Assembly (NCBI RefSeq): GCF_035474595.1
Contig: NZ_DATIND010000099.1
Span: 1 to 45,619, forward strand
Direction: 5' to 3'
DNA: 45,619 bases
From: Longimicrobium sp.
GTDB taxonomy: Bacteria > Gemmatimonadota > Gemmatimonadetes > Longimicrobiales > Longimicrobiaceae
Positions 22,929 to 31,021 of the stretch are shown one piece after another. Made by a program: the position numbers and the translations under genes. Numbering within the stretch: position 1 is the first letter of the stretch; each line of letters starts with the position of its first letter. The notes under the pieces were generated by a model that had not been told where the DNA came from, did not search any database, and was given only the letters and a program-made list of their open reading frames with translations.

Positions 22929-23939
22929 ATGCCCACACCCGCCGAAACGACCTCGAACTTCGGCTACTACCCGCGTACCATGATCAACCTGGCGGTGATC
23001 TCGTACGACGATCCGATGTCGTCGATCCCGGGCGACGTGGCGGCGCTGGGATGGCAGGTGGTGTGGGGGCCGGCGGAGCTGGTGGACGACTTCGGCGTCT
23101 CCTACTCCCGCGCCTACATCGCCCACCGCTCCACGCTCGACGAGTACACGGTGGTGATCCGCGGGACGAACCCGGACAGCTGGGAAACGTGGTCGCTGCA
23201 GGACTTCGACGTCGGCACCACCGTCCCCTTCAACCAGCTGGCGCCGCACGCGCCGTCCGACGCGCTGATCTCGACGGGCACCTATAACGGGATGACCGAC
23301 ATTCTTTCGCTCGCCGATCCCGTCACGGGGCAGTCGATCGCGGAGTACCTGGCGCAGGCCGATCCCACGTTCCTGTACGTGACCGGCCACAGCCTGGGCG
23401 GCACGCTCACGCCCACGCTGTACGCCTACCTGAACGACGTGCTGTACGGCGGCGGATACGGGCACAACATGGCGCTGTTCAGCTTCGCGGGGCTCACGCC
23501 GGGCGACGCCGGGTTCAACACCTACTTCAACGGGCTGGGCAACCCCGAGTTCCCCTGGCGCTACCACAACACGCTCGACATCGCGCCGTTCTGCTGGTGG
23601 TCGCCCGGCGACGTGCAGAACATCTACGCGCCGTGGGACCTGAGCTGGGGATGGCCGGAGGACGAGTTCATGACGAACCTGTTCACCGAGGCCGCGCCCA
23701 TCGGGTACGCGCAGCCGGTGGGCGACTGGACGCTGCCCGGCAACTTCAACCCGAGCATCATCGACGACAACTTCTGGACGGCCCAGGCCATCTACCAGCA
23801 CCACGGCACCACCTACCAGTCGCTGGTCTACGCGGCGTTCCCGGTCACCGCGCAGACCTTCGTGAACTTCAAGGGGATCCGGCAGCCGGAGCCCGCCGCC
23901 GCGATCATTCCCGCGGATTCACCAGCCGGATACAGCTGA
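22929..23939 (+). CDS. Lipase (class 3-like) family protein
   Basis: 336 aa. The nucleophile elbow is GHSLGGT (S155) in a lipase-3-like context: VVIRGTNPDSWETWSLQDFDVGTT before it, a typical class 3 pattern with RGT and an aspartate-rich loop. Candidate acid and His residues are in the region after residue 190. No signal peptide is evident at this start; an SD-like GGAGG precedes it, and ATG codons at 22914 and 22917 are alternatives. It would hydrolyse acyl esters. The gene is divergent from the GH13 lipoprotein with a shared regulatory region. Confidence 0.87.
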   Translation: MPTPAETTSNFGYYPRTMINLAVISYDDPMSSIPGDVAALGWQVVWGPAELVDDFGVSYSRAYIAHRSTLDEYTVVIRGTNPDSWETWSLQDFDVGTTVPFNQLAPHAPSDALISTGTYNGMTDILSLADPVTGQSIAEYLAQADPTFLYVTGHSLGGTLTPTLYAYLNDVLYGGGYGHNMALFSFAGLTPGDAGFNTYFNGLGNPEFPWRYHNTLDIAPFCWWSPGDVQNIYAPWDLSWGWPEDEFMTNLFTEAAPIGYAQPVGDWTLPGNFNPSIIDDNFWTAQAIYQHHGTTYQSLVYAAFPVTAQTFVNFKGIRQPEPAAAIIPADSPAGYS

Positions 23940-24013
23940 TACCGGTCCGGCGGAAGAACCAGTGCACCTCGCCGAAGATGCACGAACTGACGTCCCGCGG
24001 TATCGGATGAGAT

Positions 24014-24054
24014 GAAGCGGAGAAGCAGGGACGCAATCTCTGTTTCTCCGCTTC
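24014..24054. repeat. Hairpin repeat, possible bidirectional terminator
   Basis: A 15-bp stem, GAAGCGGAGAAGCAG against CTGTTTCTCCGCTTC, with a single G-T wobble near the 11-nt loop. It lies between the convergent lipase (+) and methyltransferase (-) genes. A similar 14-bp hairpin, also with one wobble, lies at 31995-32029. Confidence 0.75.
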
Positions 24055-24074
24055 TCCGCGTGAACCCGGCCTTT

Positions 24075-24827
24075 TCAGCAGATTCTGGAGATGACGATGC
24101 GGTAGCCGATGTCCAGCTCGCCGCGCTCGAGGAGATGGCCGTGGCGCGCATGCCACGCGCCGCTGGCCAGGTCGCCGCGCAGGCGGCCGAGCGCGGGCTC
24201 CAGGCCGCCGATGCGGGCGAAGACGGAGATGCCGGCGCGCACCTCCGGGTCCAGGTACGCGGCGGGGCGGCGCCAGTACGCGCCCAGGAAGCCGTCCGCG
24301 CAGTCGGCGGGGATGGGGACCGGCCGCACCTCGATTTCGCCCAGGACGGAGGCGATGGCGGGGAGGGTCGGCATCGTCCGCGCGTCCAGCTCGTGGATGG
24401 CGGGAAAGTAGTCCTGCACCAGCCAGAACCCCGCGCTCTCGGGGTCGAAGGTGAGGAGGACGACGCGGTCCCGGGCGACGCGCGCGCACTCCGCCAGCCC
24501 GCGCGCTGCGTCCGCCCAGTGGTGGATCGTGAGCACCGCCATCACCGCGCCGGCCGACGAGTCGGCGAACGGCAGCGCCTCCGCGCGGGCCTGGACGGCG
24601 GGCGCGGCACCTCGCGCGCGCTGCGCCAGCATCACCGCCGAGGGCTCGGCGGCGGCGACGGGACGGTCATCCGGCTCGTACGCGCCCGCGCCCGCGCCGA
24701 CGTTCACGACCGACGCCGCATCCCCCAGCGCCTCGGCGACCGCCGCGGCGATGCGCGGGTCCGGGCGGCGGTGGCGCACGTAGGTGGTGCCGATGGCGTC
24801 GTAGGCGACCGGCGCGGGCGACGTCAT
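24075..24827 (-). CDS. Class I SAM-dependent methyltransferase
   Basis: 250 aa. The SAM-binding motif I is VNVGAGAGAY (41-50), followed by an acidic strand-2 region (PVAAAEPSAVML) and motif IV-like AVMAVLTIHHWADAARGLAE, a pattern seen in small-molecule/ubiquinone-type methyltransferases. The substrate is unknown. Its ATG overlaps the stop of the upstream lipoprotein gene (ATGA), part of a three-gene unit read from the minus strand. Confidence 0.88.
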   Translation of the reverse strand: MTSPAPVAYDAIGTTYVRHRRPDPRIAAAVAEALGDAASVVNVGAGAGAYEPDDRPVAAAEPSAVMLAQRARGAAPAVQARAEALPFADSSAGAVMAVLTIHHWADAARGLAECARVARDRVVLLTFDPESAGFWLVQDYFPAIHELDARTMPTLPAIASVLGEIEVRPVPIPADCADGFLGAYWRRPAAYLDPEVRAGISVFARIGGLEPALGRLRGDLASGAWHARHGHLLERGELDIGYRIVISRIC

Positions 24828-25279
24828 GGATGGCGCCACCGGTCGCGCCGCGTGGCGCAGGTGACCGTCGTGCGCCCCGGCCCGCCCCGTTCCACGCACG
24901 CGATGGAGTCGCTGCGCGGGACGGACGCGAAGCTGTTCCAGTAGTACGCCTCGCCCAGCGGCGGCGCGGCGCCGGCGCAGACGCGGTAGCCGTGGGTCCA
25001 GTCGCCGAAGAAGAGCACCACCGGCTCGAAGCGCCGCCCGCGCGGCAGCTCGAAGCGGCCCCCGGCGTCGGTGGTGGCCGCGCCGGTCGGCCGCGCGCAG
25101 GTGGCGTCTTCGGCGTGGTGCGTCACGGCGATCCGCGCGCCGGCCACGGGCGTTCCGTCCTCGCGCGTGACCCGGCCCACCAGCCGCGGCGAGCCCGTCT
25201 CCCAGTGCGGGATGGGAAGGCACGCCGCCGCCGAGGACGCCAGCGCCACGGCCGCGGCGGCGAGCGCGCGCCGCGTCAC
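24824..25279 (-). CDS. Carboxypeptidase-regulatory-like domain lipoprotein
   Basis: 151 aa, GTG start overlapping the preceding gene's stop by four bases. The signal peptide is type II-like: MTRRALAAAAVALASSAAAC (Cys about 20). The mature domain reads LVGRVTREDGTPVAGARIAVTHH, then TTDAGGRFELPRGRR, the pattern of a CarboxypepD_reg/Ig-like beta-sandwich. Such domains appear in envelope proteins. It is cotranscribed with the upstream beta-rich secreted protein and the downstream methyltransferase. Confidence 0.78.
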   Translation of the reverse strand: MTRRALAAAAVALASSAAACLPIPHWETGSPRLVGRVTREDGTPVAGARIAVTHHAEDATCARPTGAATTDAGGRFELPRGRRFEPVVLFFGDWTHGYRVCAGAAPPLGEAYYWNSFASVPRSDSIACVERGGPGRTTVTCATRRDRWRHP

Positions 25280-26061
25280 GGCCGCAGCCCCAGGCTGAGC
25301 GTGGCCACGAACGGGTTCTCGCTGCGCACGCCCTTGCTGTCGATGTCCAGGCGCACCAGCAGCGGCGTGCGCGGCAGCGTCATGTCCACCCGGGCGCGCG
25401 GGCTCACGCGCAGGTGGCCGCGGCTGAACACGTACGTGGGCTCCCAGTGGATCCAGCACGGGCTGGACTCGGGGCAGGCGCCGATCACCAGCGGCAGCCC
25501 GATCTGCACCCCCTCCACGCCCCAGTCGCCCGGCGCCCCGCTGGCGCCGCGGTAGCCCACCGTGATCCCCCCGGCCAGCGTGCGCACGGGCTGGTAGAGG
25601 TAGCCCACGCGCGCGTCCCACATGCGGATGCGGTCGCCGGTGAACCAGTATTGCTCGCCGCGCACGTCGGCGTAGACGTGCCGCACCACGGCCTCGGCGT
25701 CCACCGAGCCCGCGGGGCCGCCCTTCCACTCGCCGGTGATCAGCCCGCCGCCGCCCACGAACACCGCCACGTGGTCGCGCAGCAGCCCCAGCGGCCGGTC
25801 GTCCCTGTCCTCGCACGCGAAGCCGGGGAGCCGCAGCAGCGCCGGGGGCGCCACGATGAAGCCGGCCATCACCGCCAGCAGGTAGCCGTGCGGCGGGTGC
25901 ATCCGCATCGAGTCGCGCTGCGCGACCGCGGGGACGCACCGGTCCGGCGCGCCGGTGCTCTTCTTCGCCTCCGGCTCCTGCGCCGGCGCGGGGCGGGCGA
26001 GAAGGAGGAGGGGGATGGCGATGAGGATCGCGATCAGGCGGTGGTGATGGGGAGCGTGCAC
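25276..26061 (-). CDS. Secreted protein of unknown function
   Basis: 261 aa. The GTG start gives a good signal peptide (HAPHHHRLIAILIAIPLLLL, cleavage near APA-Q) after GGAGG. An ATG at 26088 would add nine residues and is also possible. The mature part is beta-rich with short aromatic strands: VAVFVGGGGLITGEWKGG, YWFTGDRIRMWDARVGYLY, EPTYVFSRGHLRVSPRARVDMTL. A C-terminal SLGLRP is outer-membrane beta-barrel-like. No family is recognised. It is the first gene of the overlapping trio. Confidence 0.68.
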   Translation of the reverse strand: MHAPHHHRLIAILIAIPLLLLARPAPAQEPEAKKSTGAPDRCVPAVAQRDSMRMHPPHGYLLAVMAGFIVAPPALLRLPGFACEDRDDRPLGLLRDHVAVFVGGGGLITGEWKGGPAGSVDAEAVVRHVYADVRGEQYWFTGDRIRMWDARVGYLYQPVRTLAGGITVGYRGASGAPGDWGVEGVQIGLPLVIGACPESSPCWIHWEPTYVFSRGHLRVSPRARVDMTLPRTPLLVRLDIDSKGVRSENPFVATLSLGLRP

Positions 26062-26108
26062 GTTGCCTCCAATGGGCGGGAGATTCATCGACCCTGATAA
26101 TGAGTGGA

Positions 26109-26609
26109 TCACGGAATCCGGAACGGCTCCGGCGCCGGGCGCGCGCGGCCGAACCAGCGCGGCACGCGGGCCACGTATCCCTCGTACGCCGCGCCGAACG
26201 ACCGGCGCAGCACCGGCTCCTCCACCAGCACCACGCGGAGATGGAACGCCGCCCAGAGCAGCGCGCCGTACACCGCGTCGGCCCGCGACGCGAACCCCAG
26301 CGCCTGCCCGAGCACCACCATCACCACCCCCACGTACATGGGGTTGCGCGACCAGCGGTACAGCCCGCGCGCCACCAGCGCCCGCGGCGGGTGCGTCGGC
26401 GACGGCGTTCCCCGGCCCGCGGTGGCGAAGTCCCACGCGCAGCGCAGGTACACCGCCGCGCCCACGGCGAACACCAGCACGCCGGCCGCGACCCGCCACG
26501 CCGGCGGCGCGGCCTCGGCGGCCTCGCCGCGCCGCAGCCACGCGGGGACGTAGCCGGCGACGGTGCCGGGGACCAGGATGGTGAACAGCAGCGTCTTCAG
26601 GAGATCCAT
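26109..26609 (-). CDS. Isoprenylcysteine carboxyl methyltransferase (ICMT)-like membrane protein
   Basis: 166 aa with about four transmembrane helices and the ICMT-type C-terminal core: LVARGLYRWSRNPMYVGVVMVVLGQAL and VEEPVLRRSFGAAYEGYVARVPRW. The RNPMY and E-P motifs bind SAM in these integral-membrane methyltransferases. Bacterial members methylate unknown small molecules or lipids. A strong GGAGGGAG SD precedes the ATG. It is separated by 20 bp from the downstream gene start on the same strand. Confidence 0.88.
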   Translation of the reverse strand: MDLLKTLLFTILVPGTVAGYVPAWLRRGEAAEAAPPAWRVAAGVLVFAVGAAVYLRCAWDFATAGRGTPSPTHPPRALVARGLYRWSRNPMYVGVVMVVLGQALGFASRADAVYGALLWAAFHLRVVLVEEPVLRRSFGAAYEGYVARVPRWFGRARPAPEPFRIP

Positions 26610-26950
26610 CGCTCCCTCCGGTGGGCGGGGAACGGATGCGCATCCGCTTCCAACGCTCTGCCGCGCGGGCCGCGGGCGCAAGATTCTTCTGCTGGCATGC
26701 GGGCGGCGGGGATGAAACCTATCCCCCTCGCCGGGCGTACACCGCAGCGTCCCCCGGCTTAACACTCCGCCCCGCGAGCGCGACTTTCGCTCGAGGGGAC
26801 CGCGCCGCGCGGGAGGGACCGATCGCCCGCGGCGGACCCGCGGCAATGAAAACAGCCTTGCCAACTGATTCCGGCGTGCTACTATCGGTTCATCATCCCG
26901 AACCCACACCGGCGCGGCTTTCGACAGCGCTTCCCGGAGCACCATCCCGT
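26610..26950. other. Divergent spacer with promoter for the DUF305 gene
   Basis: Apart from the sigma70-type promoter at 26858-26885, I see nothing gene-like. The first 200 bp are GC-rich and low in complexity. Confidence 0.45.
26858..26885 (+). promoter_or_regulatory. Putative promoter of the DUF305/LVIVD operon
   Basis: TTGCCA (26858-26863), a 16-bp spacer and TACTAT (26880-26885) lie 65 bp upstream of the DUF305 ATG in an otherwise CG-rich region. Confidence 0.5.
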
Positions 26951-27604
26951 ATGACCCGACCGCACACCCGTTCGCTCGCCGCCGCGGCGCTGCTCGCCGC
27001 CGGCATGGCCGCCGCGATGCCCGCGGCCGCGCAGGAGCACCATCACGACACGCCGCAGGCGGCGCCCGTCGCGCGGCCCGACACGGCGCGCTGGACCGCG
27101 GCCGACGTGCACTTCATGTCGTCGATGATCGGCCACCACGCGCAGGCCATCGTCATGTCGCGCCTGGCGCCCACGCACGGCGCCAGCGCCTCGGTGCAGA
27201 CGCTGGCGGCGCGCATCATCAACGCGCAGCAGGACGAGATCGCGACGATGCAGCAGTGGCTGCGCGACCGCGGCCAGCCGGTGCCGGACCCCGCCGCGCC
27301 CATGCACATGGAGATGGGCGGCATGCAGCACGAGATGCTGATGCCGGGAATGCTGACCGACGCGCAGATGGCCGAGCTGGAGCATGCCACGGGAAGCGAG
27401 TTCGACCGGCTGTTCCTGACCTTCATGATCCAGCACCACCGCGGCGCCACGCAGATGGTGCAGCAGCTGTTCGGCTCGTGGGGCGCCGGGCAGGACGAGA
27501 CGGTGTTCAAGTTCGCCAGCGACGTGAACGTAGACCAGACCACCGAGATCGACCGGATGCAGCGGATGCTGGCCTCCGTCGTCTTCGGGGCGCCCGCGCC
27601 GTGA
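26951..27604 (+). CDS. DUF305 family secreted protein
   Basis: 217 aa with a Sec signal peptide (cleavage near AAAQ-EHHHD). The DUF305 helical domain has two copies of the HHxQA/HHRGA-type motif: MIGHHAQAI (HH at 62-63) and MIQHHRGATQMV (HH at 162-163), the two halves of a ferritin-like helical duplication. Met-rich MHMEMGGMQHEMLMPGM lies between them, suggesting metal (Cu or Ag) binding. Related proteins occur in copper-resistance clusters. Here it is followed after 53 bp by an LVIVD protein in the same operon. Confidence 0.9.
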   Translation: MTRPHTRSLAAAALLAAGMAAAMPAAAQEHHHDTPQAAPVARPDTARWTAADVHFMSSMIGHHAQAIVMSRLAPTHGASASVQTLAARIINAQQDEIATMQQWLRDRGQPVPDPAAPMHMEMGGMQHEMLMPGMLTDAQMAELEHATGSEFDRLFLTFMIQHHRGATQMVQQLFGSWGAGQDETVFKFASDVNVDQTTEIDRMQRMLASVVFGAPAP

Positions 27605-27657
27605 CCGGCCGCCGCGACACCCGCAGGACCCCCTTCACCCAGCCAGAGGAAGCAACC

Positions 27658-29637
27658 ATGAACCTGTCGTCCCCGGCATGCCGCCGGGGGGTGAGATCCG
27701 TCTCTCCCTCCGCGTGGAAGCTGTCCCTCGCCGCCGCGCTTTCGGCCGCGCTCGCCGCGCCGGCCGCGGCCCAGGCGCCCAGCCCCGACCCGCGCGTGGG
27801 CCTGCGCGCCGGGCTGCGCGACGCCGGCGAGGCCGCGTGGAACCTGCGCGTCCTTTCCGAGACGCCGCCCTCCGAGGCGTTCGTGGGCAAGACCAACTCG
27901 GACCTGGCCTTCACCGGCCACTACGCCATCCAGGGGAGCTACAACGGCTGGCAGATCTGGGACATCTCCAACCCCAGCCACCCCACGCTGAAGACGGCGT
28001 TCGTCTGCCCGGCCTCGCAGAGCGACGTCTCCGTGTACCGGAACCTGCTCTTCATCTCGGGCGAGGGGCTCACCGGGCGCCTGGACTGCGGCACGCAGGG
28101 CGTGCAGGACACCGTGAGCCGCGAGCGGCTGCGCGGGCTGCGCATCTTCGACATCAGCGACATCGAGCACCCGCGCAACGTGGGCAACGTGCAGACCTGC
28201 CGCGGCTCGCACACGCACACGGTGCTGGCGGATCCGAAGGACCCGGAGAACGTGTACGTGTACATCTCCGGCTCGGCGGGCGTGCGCTCGCCCAGCGAGC
28301 TGGCCGGGTGCGTGCGCGCCGCGCCGGACCAGGACCCCAACTCGTCGCTCTTCCGCATCGAGGTGATCAAGGTCCCGGTGGCGCACCCCGAGCAGGCGGC
28401 CATCGTCAGCTCGCCGCGCATCTTCAACAACCTGGCCGCGCCCCCGCGCCACGGCGAGTCGCCCGAGGACATCGCCGAGGCCGCCCAGGAGGCCGCCGCC
28501 GCCCGCGCCCGCGGGATGTACACGGTGCGGGTGCAGGGGGTGGAGCGCGTGGCGCCCCCGCAGTTCATCAACCCCATGCTGGACAGCATCGTGAAGGCGC
28601 GCGGCGGCACCGGCGCGGCCACGGCGGCCGACAGCGCGGCGCTGCGCGAGAGCCTGCAGGGGATCGTGGACCGCATGTTCGGCGCGCAGGCGGCGCGCCG
28701 CACCGGGCCCACGCAGTGCCACGACATCACCGTGTACCCGGCCGTGGGGCTGGCCGGCGGCGCCTGCGAGGGGTACGGAATGCTGCTGGACATCCGCGAC
28801 CCGGCCAACCCCACGCGCATCGCGGCCGTGTCCGACAGCAACTTCTCGTACTGGCACTCGGCCACCTTCAACAACGACGGCACCAAGGTGCTGTTCAGCG
28901 ACGAGTGGGGCGGCGGCGGCCAGGCCAAGTGCCGCGCCAGCGACCGCCGCGAGTGGGGCGCCGACGCGATCTTCACCATCGCCGACCGCAGCCGGATGAA
29001 CTTCCAGGGCTACTACAAGCTCCCGGCGCCGCAGACGGCCAACGAGAACTGCGTGGCCCACAACGGCTCGCTCATCCCCATCCCCGGGCGCGACGTGATG
29101 GTGCAGGCGTGGTACCAGGGCGGCATCTCGGTGTTCGACTGGACCGACGCCGCGCACCCCCGCGAGATCGCCTTCTTCGACCGCGGGCCGGTGGATTCGA
29201 CGCGGATGGCCAGCGGCGGAAGCTGGTCGGCATACTGGTACAACGGGGTGATCGTGAGCTCCGAGATCTCGCGCGGCCTGGACATCTTCGAGCTGGCGCC
29301 CAGCCCCATGCTGTCGCAGCACGAGATCGACGCGGCCAGGACCGTGCACATCGACTACCTGAACACGCAGGGGCAGCCGCACTTCACCTGGGCGCCCAGC
29401 TTCGCGCTGGCTCACGCCTACGTAGACCAGCTGGAGCGCTCGCACGGCCTGTCGGCCGCGCGCGTCTCCTCGGTGCGCGCGGCGCTGGCCCGCGCCGAGG
29501 GCGCCTCGGGCGCGGCGCGCCGGACGGCGCTGGTCACGCTGGCGTCGCAGGTCGGCACCTACGCTCCCGGCTCGCCGGACGCGGCGAAGGTGCGGATGCT
29601 GGCGGGCACGATCCGCGACCTGTCGCCGGCGCGGTAA
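27658..29637 (+). CDS. LVIVD-repeat secreted beta-propeller protein
   Basis: 659 aa with a signal peptide (cleavage near AAAQ-APSP). The mature protein has LVIVD-type beta-propeller repeats: GWQIWDISNPSHP, LRIFDISDIEHPRNVG, LLDIRDPANPTRIA, ISVFDWTDAAHPREIA, LDIFELAPSP. Cys and His residues are unusually frequent (CRGSHTHT, CHDITVYPA). The C-terminus is a helical Ala/Arg-rich region. Such propellers bind proteins or metals at the cell surface. It is paired with the DUF305 protein by a short spacer and preceded by an AGAGGAAG SD. Confidence 0.9.
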   Translation: MNLSSPACRRGVRSVSPSAWKLSLAAALSAALAAPAAAQAPSPDPRVGLRAGLRDAGEAAWNLRVLSETPPSEAFVGKTNSDLAFTGHYAIQGSYNGWQIWDISNPSHPTLKTAFVCPASQSDVSVYRNLLFISGEGLTGRLDCGTQGVQDTVSRERLRGLRIFDISDIEHPRNVGNVQTCRGSHTHTVLADPKDPENVYVYISGSAGVRSPSELAGCVRAAPDQDPNSSLFRIEVIKVPVAHPEQAAIVSSPRIFNNLAAPPRHGESPEDIAEAAQEAAAARARGMYTVRVQGVERVAPPQFINPMLDSIVKARGGTGAATAADSAALRESLQGIVDRMFGAQAARRTGPTQCHDITVYPAVGLAGGACEGYGMLLDIRDPANPTRIAAVSDSNFSYWHSATFNNDGTKVLFSDEWGGGGQAKCRASDRREWGADAIFTIADRSRMNFQGYYKLPAPQTANENCVAHNGSLIPIPGRDVMVQAWYQGGISVFDWTDAAHPREIAFFDRGPVDSTRMASGGSWSAYWYNGVIVSSEISRGLDIFELAPSPMLSQHEIDAARTVHIDYLNTQGQPHFTWAPSFALAHAYVDQLERSHGLSAARVSSVRAALARAEGASGAARRTALVTLASQVGTYAPGSPDAAKVRMLAGTIRDLSPAR

Positions 29638-29717
29638 GCGGCGGCTGATCGGCAGCAAGACGGAGCGGCAGGAAGAAGGGCCGTGGTGATCGTGAGCCGG
29701 TATCGTTGCCGCCGCGG

Positions 29718-30338
29718 CTACTCGGGGCGGACGTCCAGGCCGAGCGCGGTGGCGATGACGATGGCCTGCTCCCAGGTGACGATGGCGCCGCGCAGCTCCA
29801 CGTTCTCCGGCTGGACGGCGCTCAGGTCGCTGCCGCGCAGGTCGCACCTGGCCAGCTGCGCGCCGTGCATCCAGGCGCCGGAAAGGTCCACGTCGCGGAG
29901 CGAGGCACCCTGGCAGCGCACGCCGGTGAGGTCCGCCTCGCGCATCCGCACGCCGCGGAACGACGCGGTGCGCAGGTCGGCGCCGGGAAGGCCGGCCAGC
30001 GACCAGTTTCCGCCGGACACCTGCATCACGTCGAAGGTGCACCGGTCGAACATGCTGCCGACCATCTTGCAGTCGGTGAAGCGCGTGTCGAAGAAGTTGC
30101 ACCCGGTGAAGGTGCAGTTGACGAACGCCGCGCCGGTGTGCGTGGACAGGTTGAACTTCGCGCGGCGGAAGGTGCAGTCGTTGAACACCGCGCCCTGGTT
30201 CACCGCCTCCGTCAGGTCCAGGTCCACGAAGAGCACCGCCGTGTGGCTCTCGCCGGCGATCTCCCGCCCGTACCAGTCCGCCCCCGCGACCGTCGACGTG
30301 GTTTCCGGCGCGCGGGCGCCGTGCTTCCGCTCAGCCAC
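29718..30338 (-). CDS. Pentapeptide-repeat protein
   Basis: 206 aa, GTG start after GGAGGGAG. The middle is a series of pentapeptide repeats (A(D/N)LXX type): AVFNDCTFRRAKF, AAFVNCTFTGCNFFDTRF, GADLRTASFRGVRMREADLTGVR, DLSGAWMHGAQLARCDLRGSDL. They form a right-handed quadrilateral beta-helix. Some such proteins inhibit DNA gyrase or act as structural scaffolds; nothing here identifies a role. Its start overlaps the stop of the upstream VOC gene by 8 bp, so they are cotranscribed. Confidence 0.9.
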   Translation of the reverse strand: MAERKHGARAPETTSTVAGADWYGREIAGESHTAVLFVDLDLTEAVNQGAVFNDCTFRRAKFNLSTHTGAAFVNCTFTGCNFFDTRFTDCKMVGSMFDRCTFDVMQVSGGNWSLAGLPGADLRTASFRGVRMREADLTGVRCQGASLRDVDLSGAWMHGAQLARCDLRGSDLSAVQPENVELRGAIVTWEQAIVIATALGLDVRPE

Positions 30339-30798
30339 GCGGCGGGCTCCCTCCGGTGCTGCCGATCTCACCCTCACCGCGGGCGACCAGGACGCCGCCC
30401 CAGTCCGCCGGGTCCACGTCGGCAACGGACTGGGTGAAGGTCCACGCGTGCCCGGCGAAGTCGATCGCGCCGTACTGGCGCTCGCCGAAGGGGTGGGTCG
30501 TGGGCGGCTGGGTGATGCGGGCGCCGTGCCGCGTGGCCCGCGCGCAGTGCGCGTCCACGTCCTCCACGCGCACCATCACCGAGTGGCCGCCGGGACGATC
30601 GCCGGCGGGGGGATCGAAATCGCCCTGCGCGACCACCACCGCGCCGCCGCCCACGACGAGCTGCGCGCGGTGGTCGAAGATGCGGAGGTGCTCCGTGAAG
30701 CCGAATGCCGCGCACAGCCATGCCACCGCCGCGGCCACGTCGGGATAGACGAGCACGGGGATGACCGTCACGGCGGGGATCGAGCGGTTGTCGAGCAT
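30331..30798 (-). CDS. VOC family (glyoxalase/bleomycin-resistance-like) protein
   Basis: 155 aa, a single VOC module pair. The pattern IPVLVYPDVAAAVAWLCAAFGF followed by HSVMVRVEDVDAHCARATRHGARI and FGERQYGAIDFAGHAWTFTQSV is typical, with paired beta-alpha-beta-beta-beta units. VOC proteins bind metals and small ligands; the specific substrate is unknown. Translational overlap with the downstream pentapeptide gene. Its start lies next to repeat DNA. Confidence 0.88.
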   Translation of the reverse strand: MLDNRSIPAVTVIPVLVYPDVAAAVAWLCAAFGFTEHLRIFDHRAQLVVGGGAVVVAQGDFDPPAGDRPGGHSVMVRVEDVDAHCARATRHGARITQPPTTHPFGERQYGAIDFAGHAWTFTQSVADVDPADWGGVLVARGEGEIGSTGGSPPRG

Positions 30799-30823
30799 CG
30801 GGGCTCCGGAAAGCGCGGGAAAG

Positions 30824-30868
30824 GCGAATGAACTCGCGGCAGCAACAGCACGAAGTCCCTGCGGGACT
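30824..30868 (+). repeat. Two-hairpin dispersed repeat, copy 2
   Basis: Hairpin B is GCGAAT-GA-ACTCGC (30824-30837) with one mismatch. After the CAACAGCACG linker, hairpin A is AGTCCC-TGC-GGGACT (30854-30868). Same family as 11994-12040. Confidence 0.83.
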
Positions 30869-30973
30869 GCGGCCGCGGCCCCGCGGCGCCAGCCCGATTC
30901 CGGTGCAAGCTAAACGCAGCCCGGGCGGTCTGGCGAGAGGGGTGCTCCGGCAACGCGCCGATGCCGGATGGGG

Positions 30974-31021
30974 AGTCCGCGCAGGCGGACTTCGGGCCGT
31001 TGTTGCCGCGAATTCATTCGC
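30974..31021 (-). repeat. Two-hairpin dispersed repeat, copy 3
   Basis: Hairpin A is AGTCCGC-GCAG-GCGGACT (30974-30991) and hairpin B GCGAAT-TC-ATTCGC (31008-31021), given in + strand order. The stop codon of the K+ channel gene lies in its hairpin B. Confidence 0.88.

Noticed and set aside
27043-30102. Very long minus-strand open frame across the DUF305, LVIVD and pentapeptide region
   Set aside because: Antisense shadow caused by high GC; its translation is low-complexity Arg/Ala/His text.
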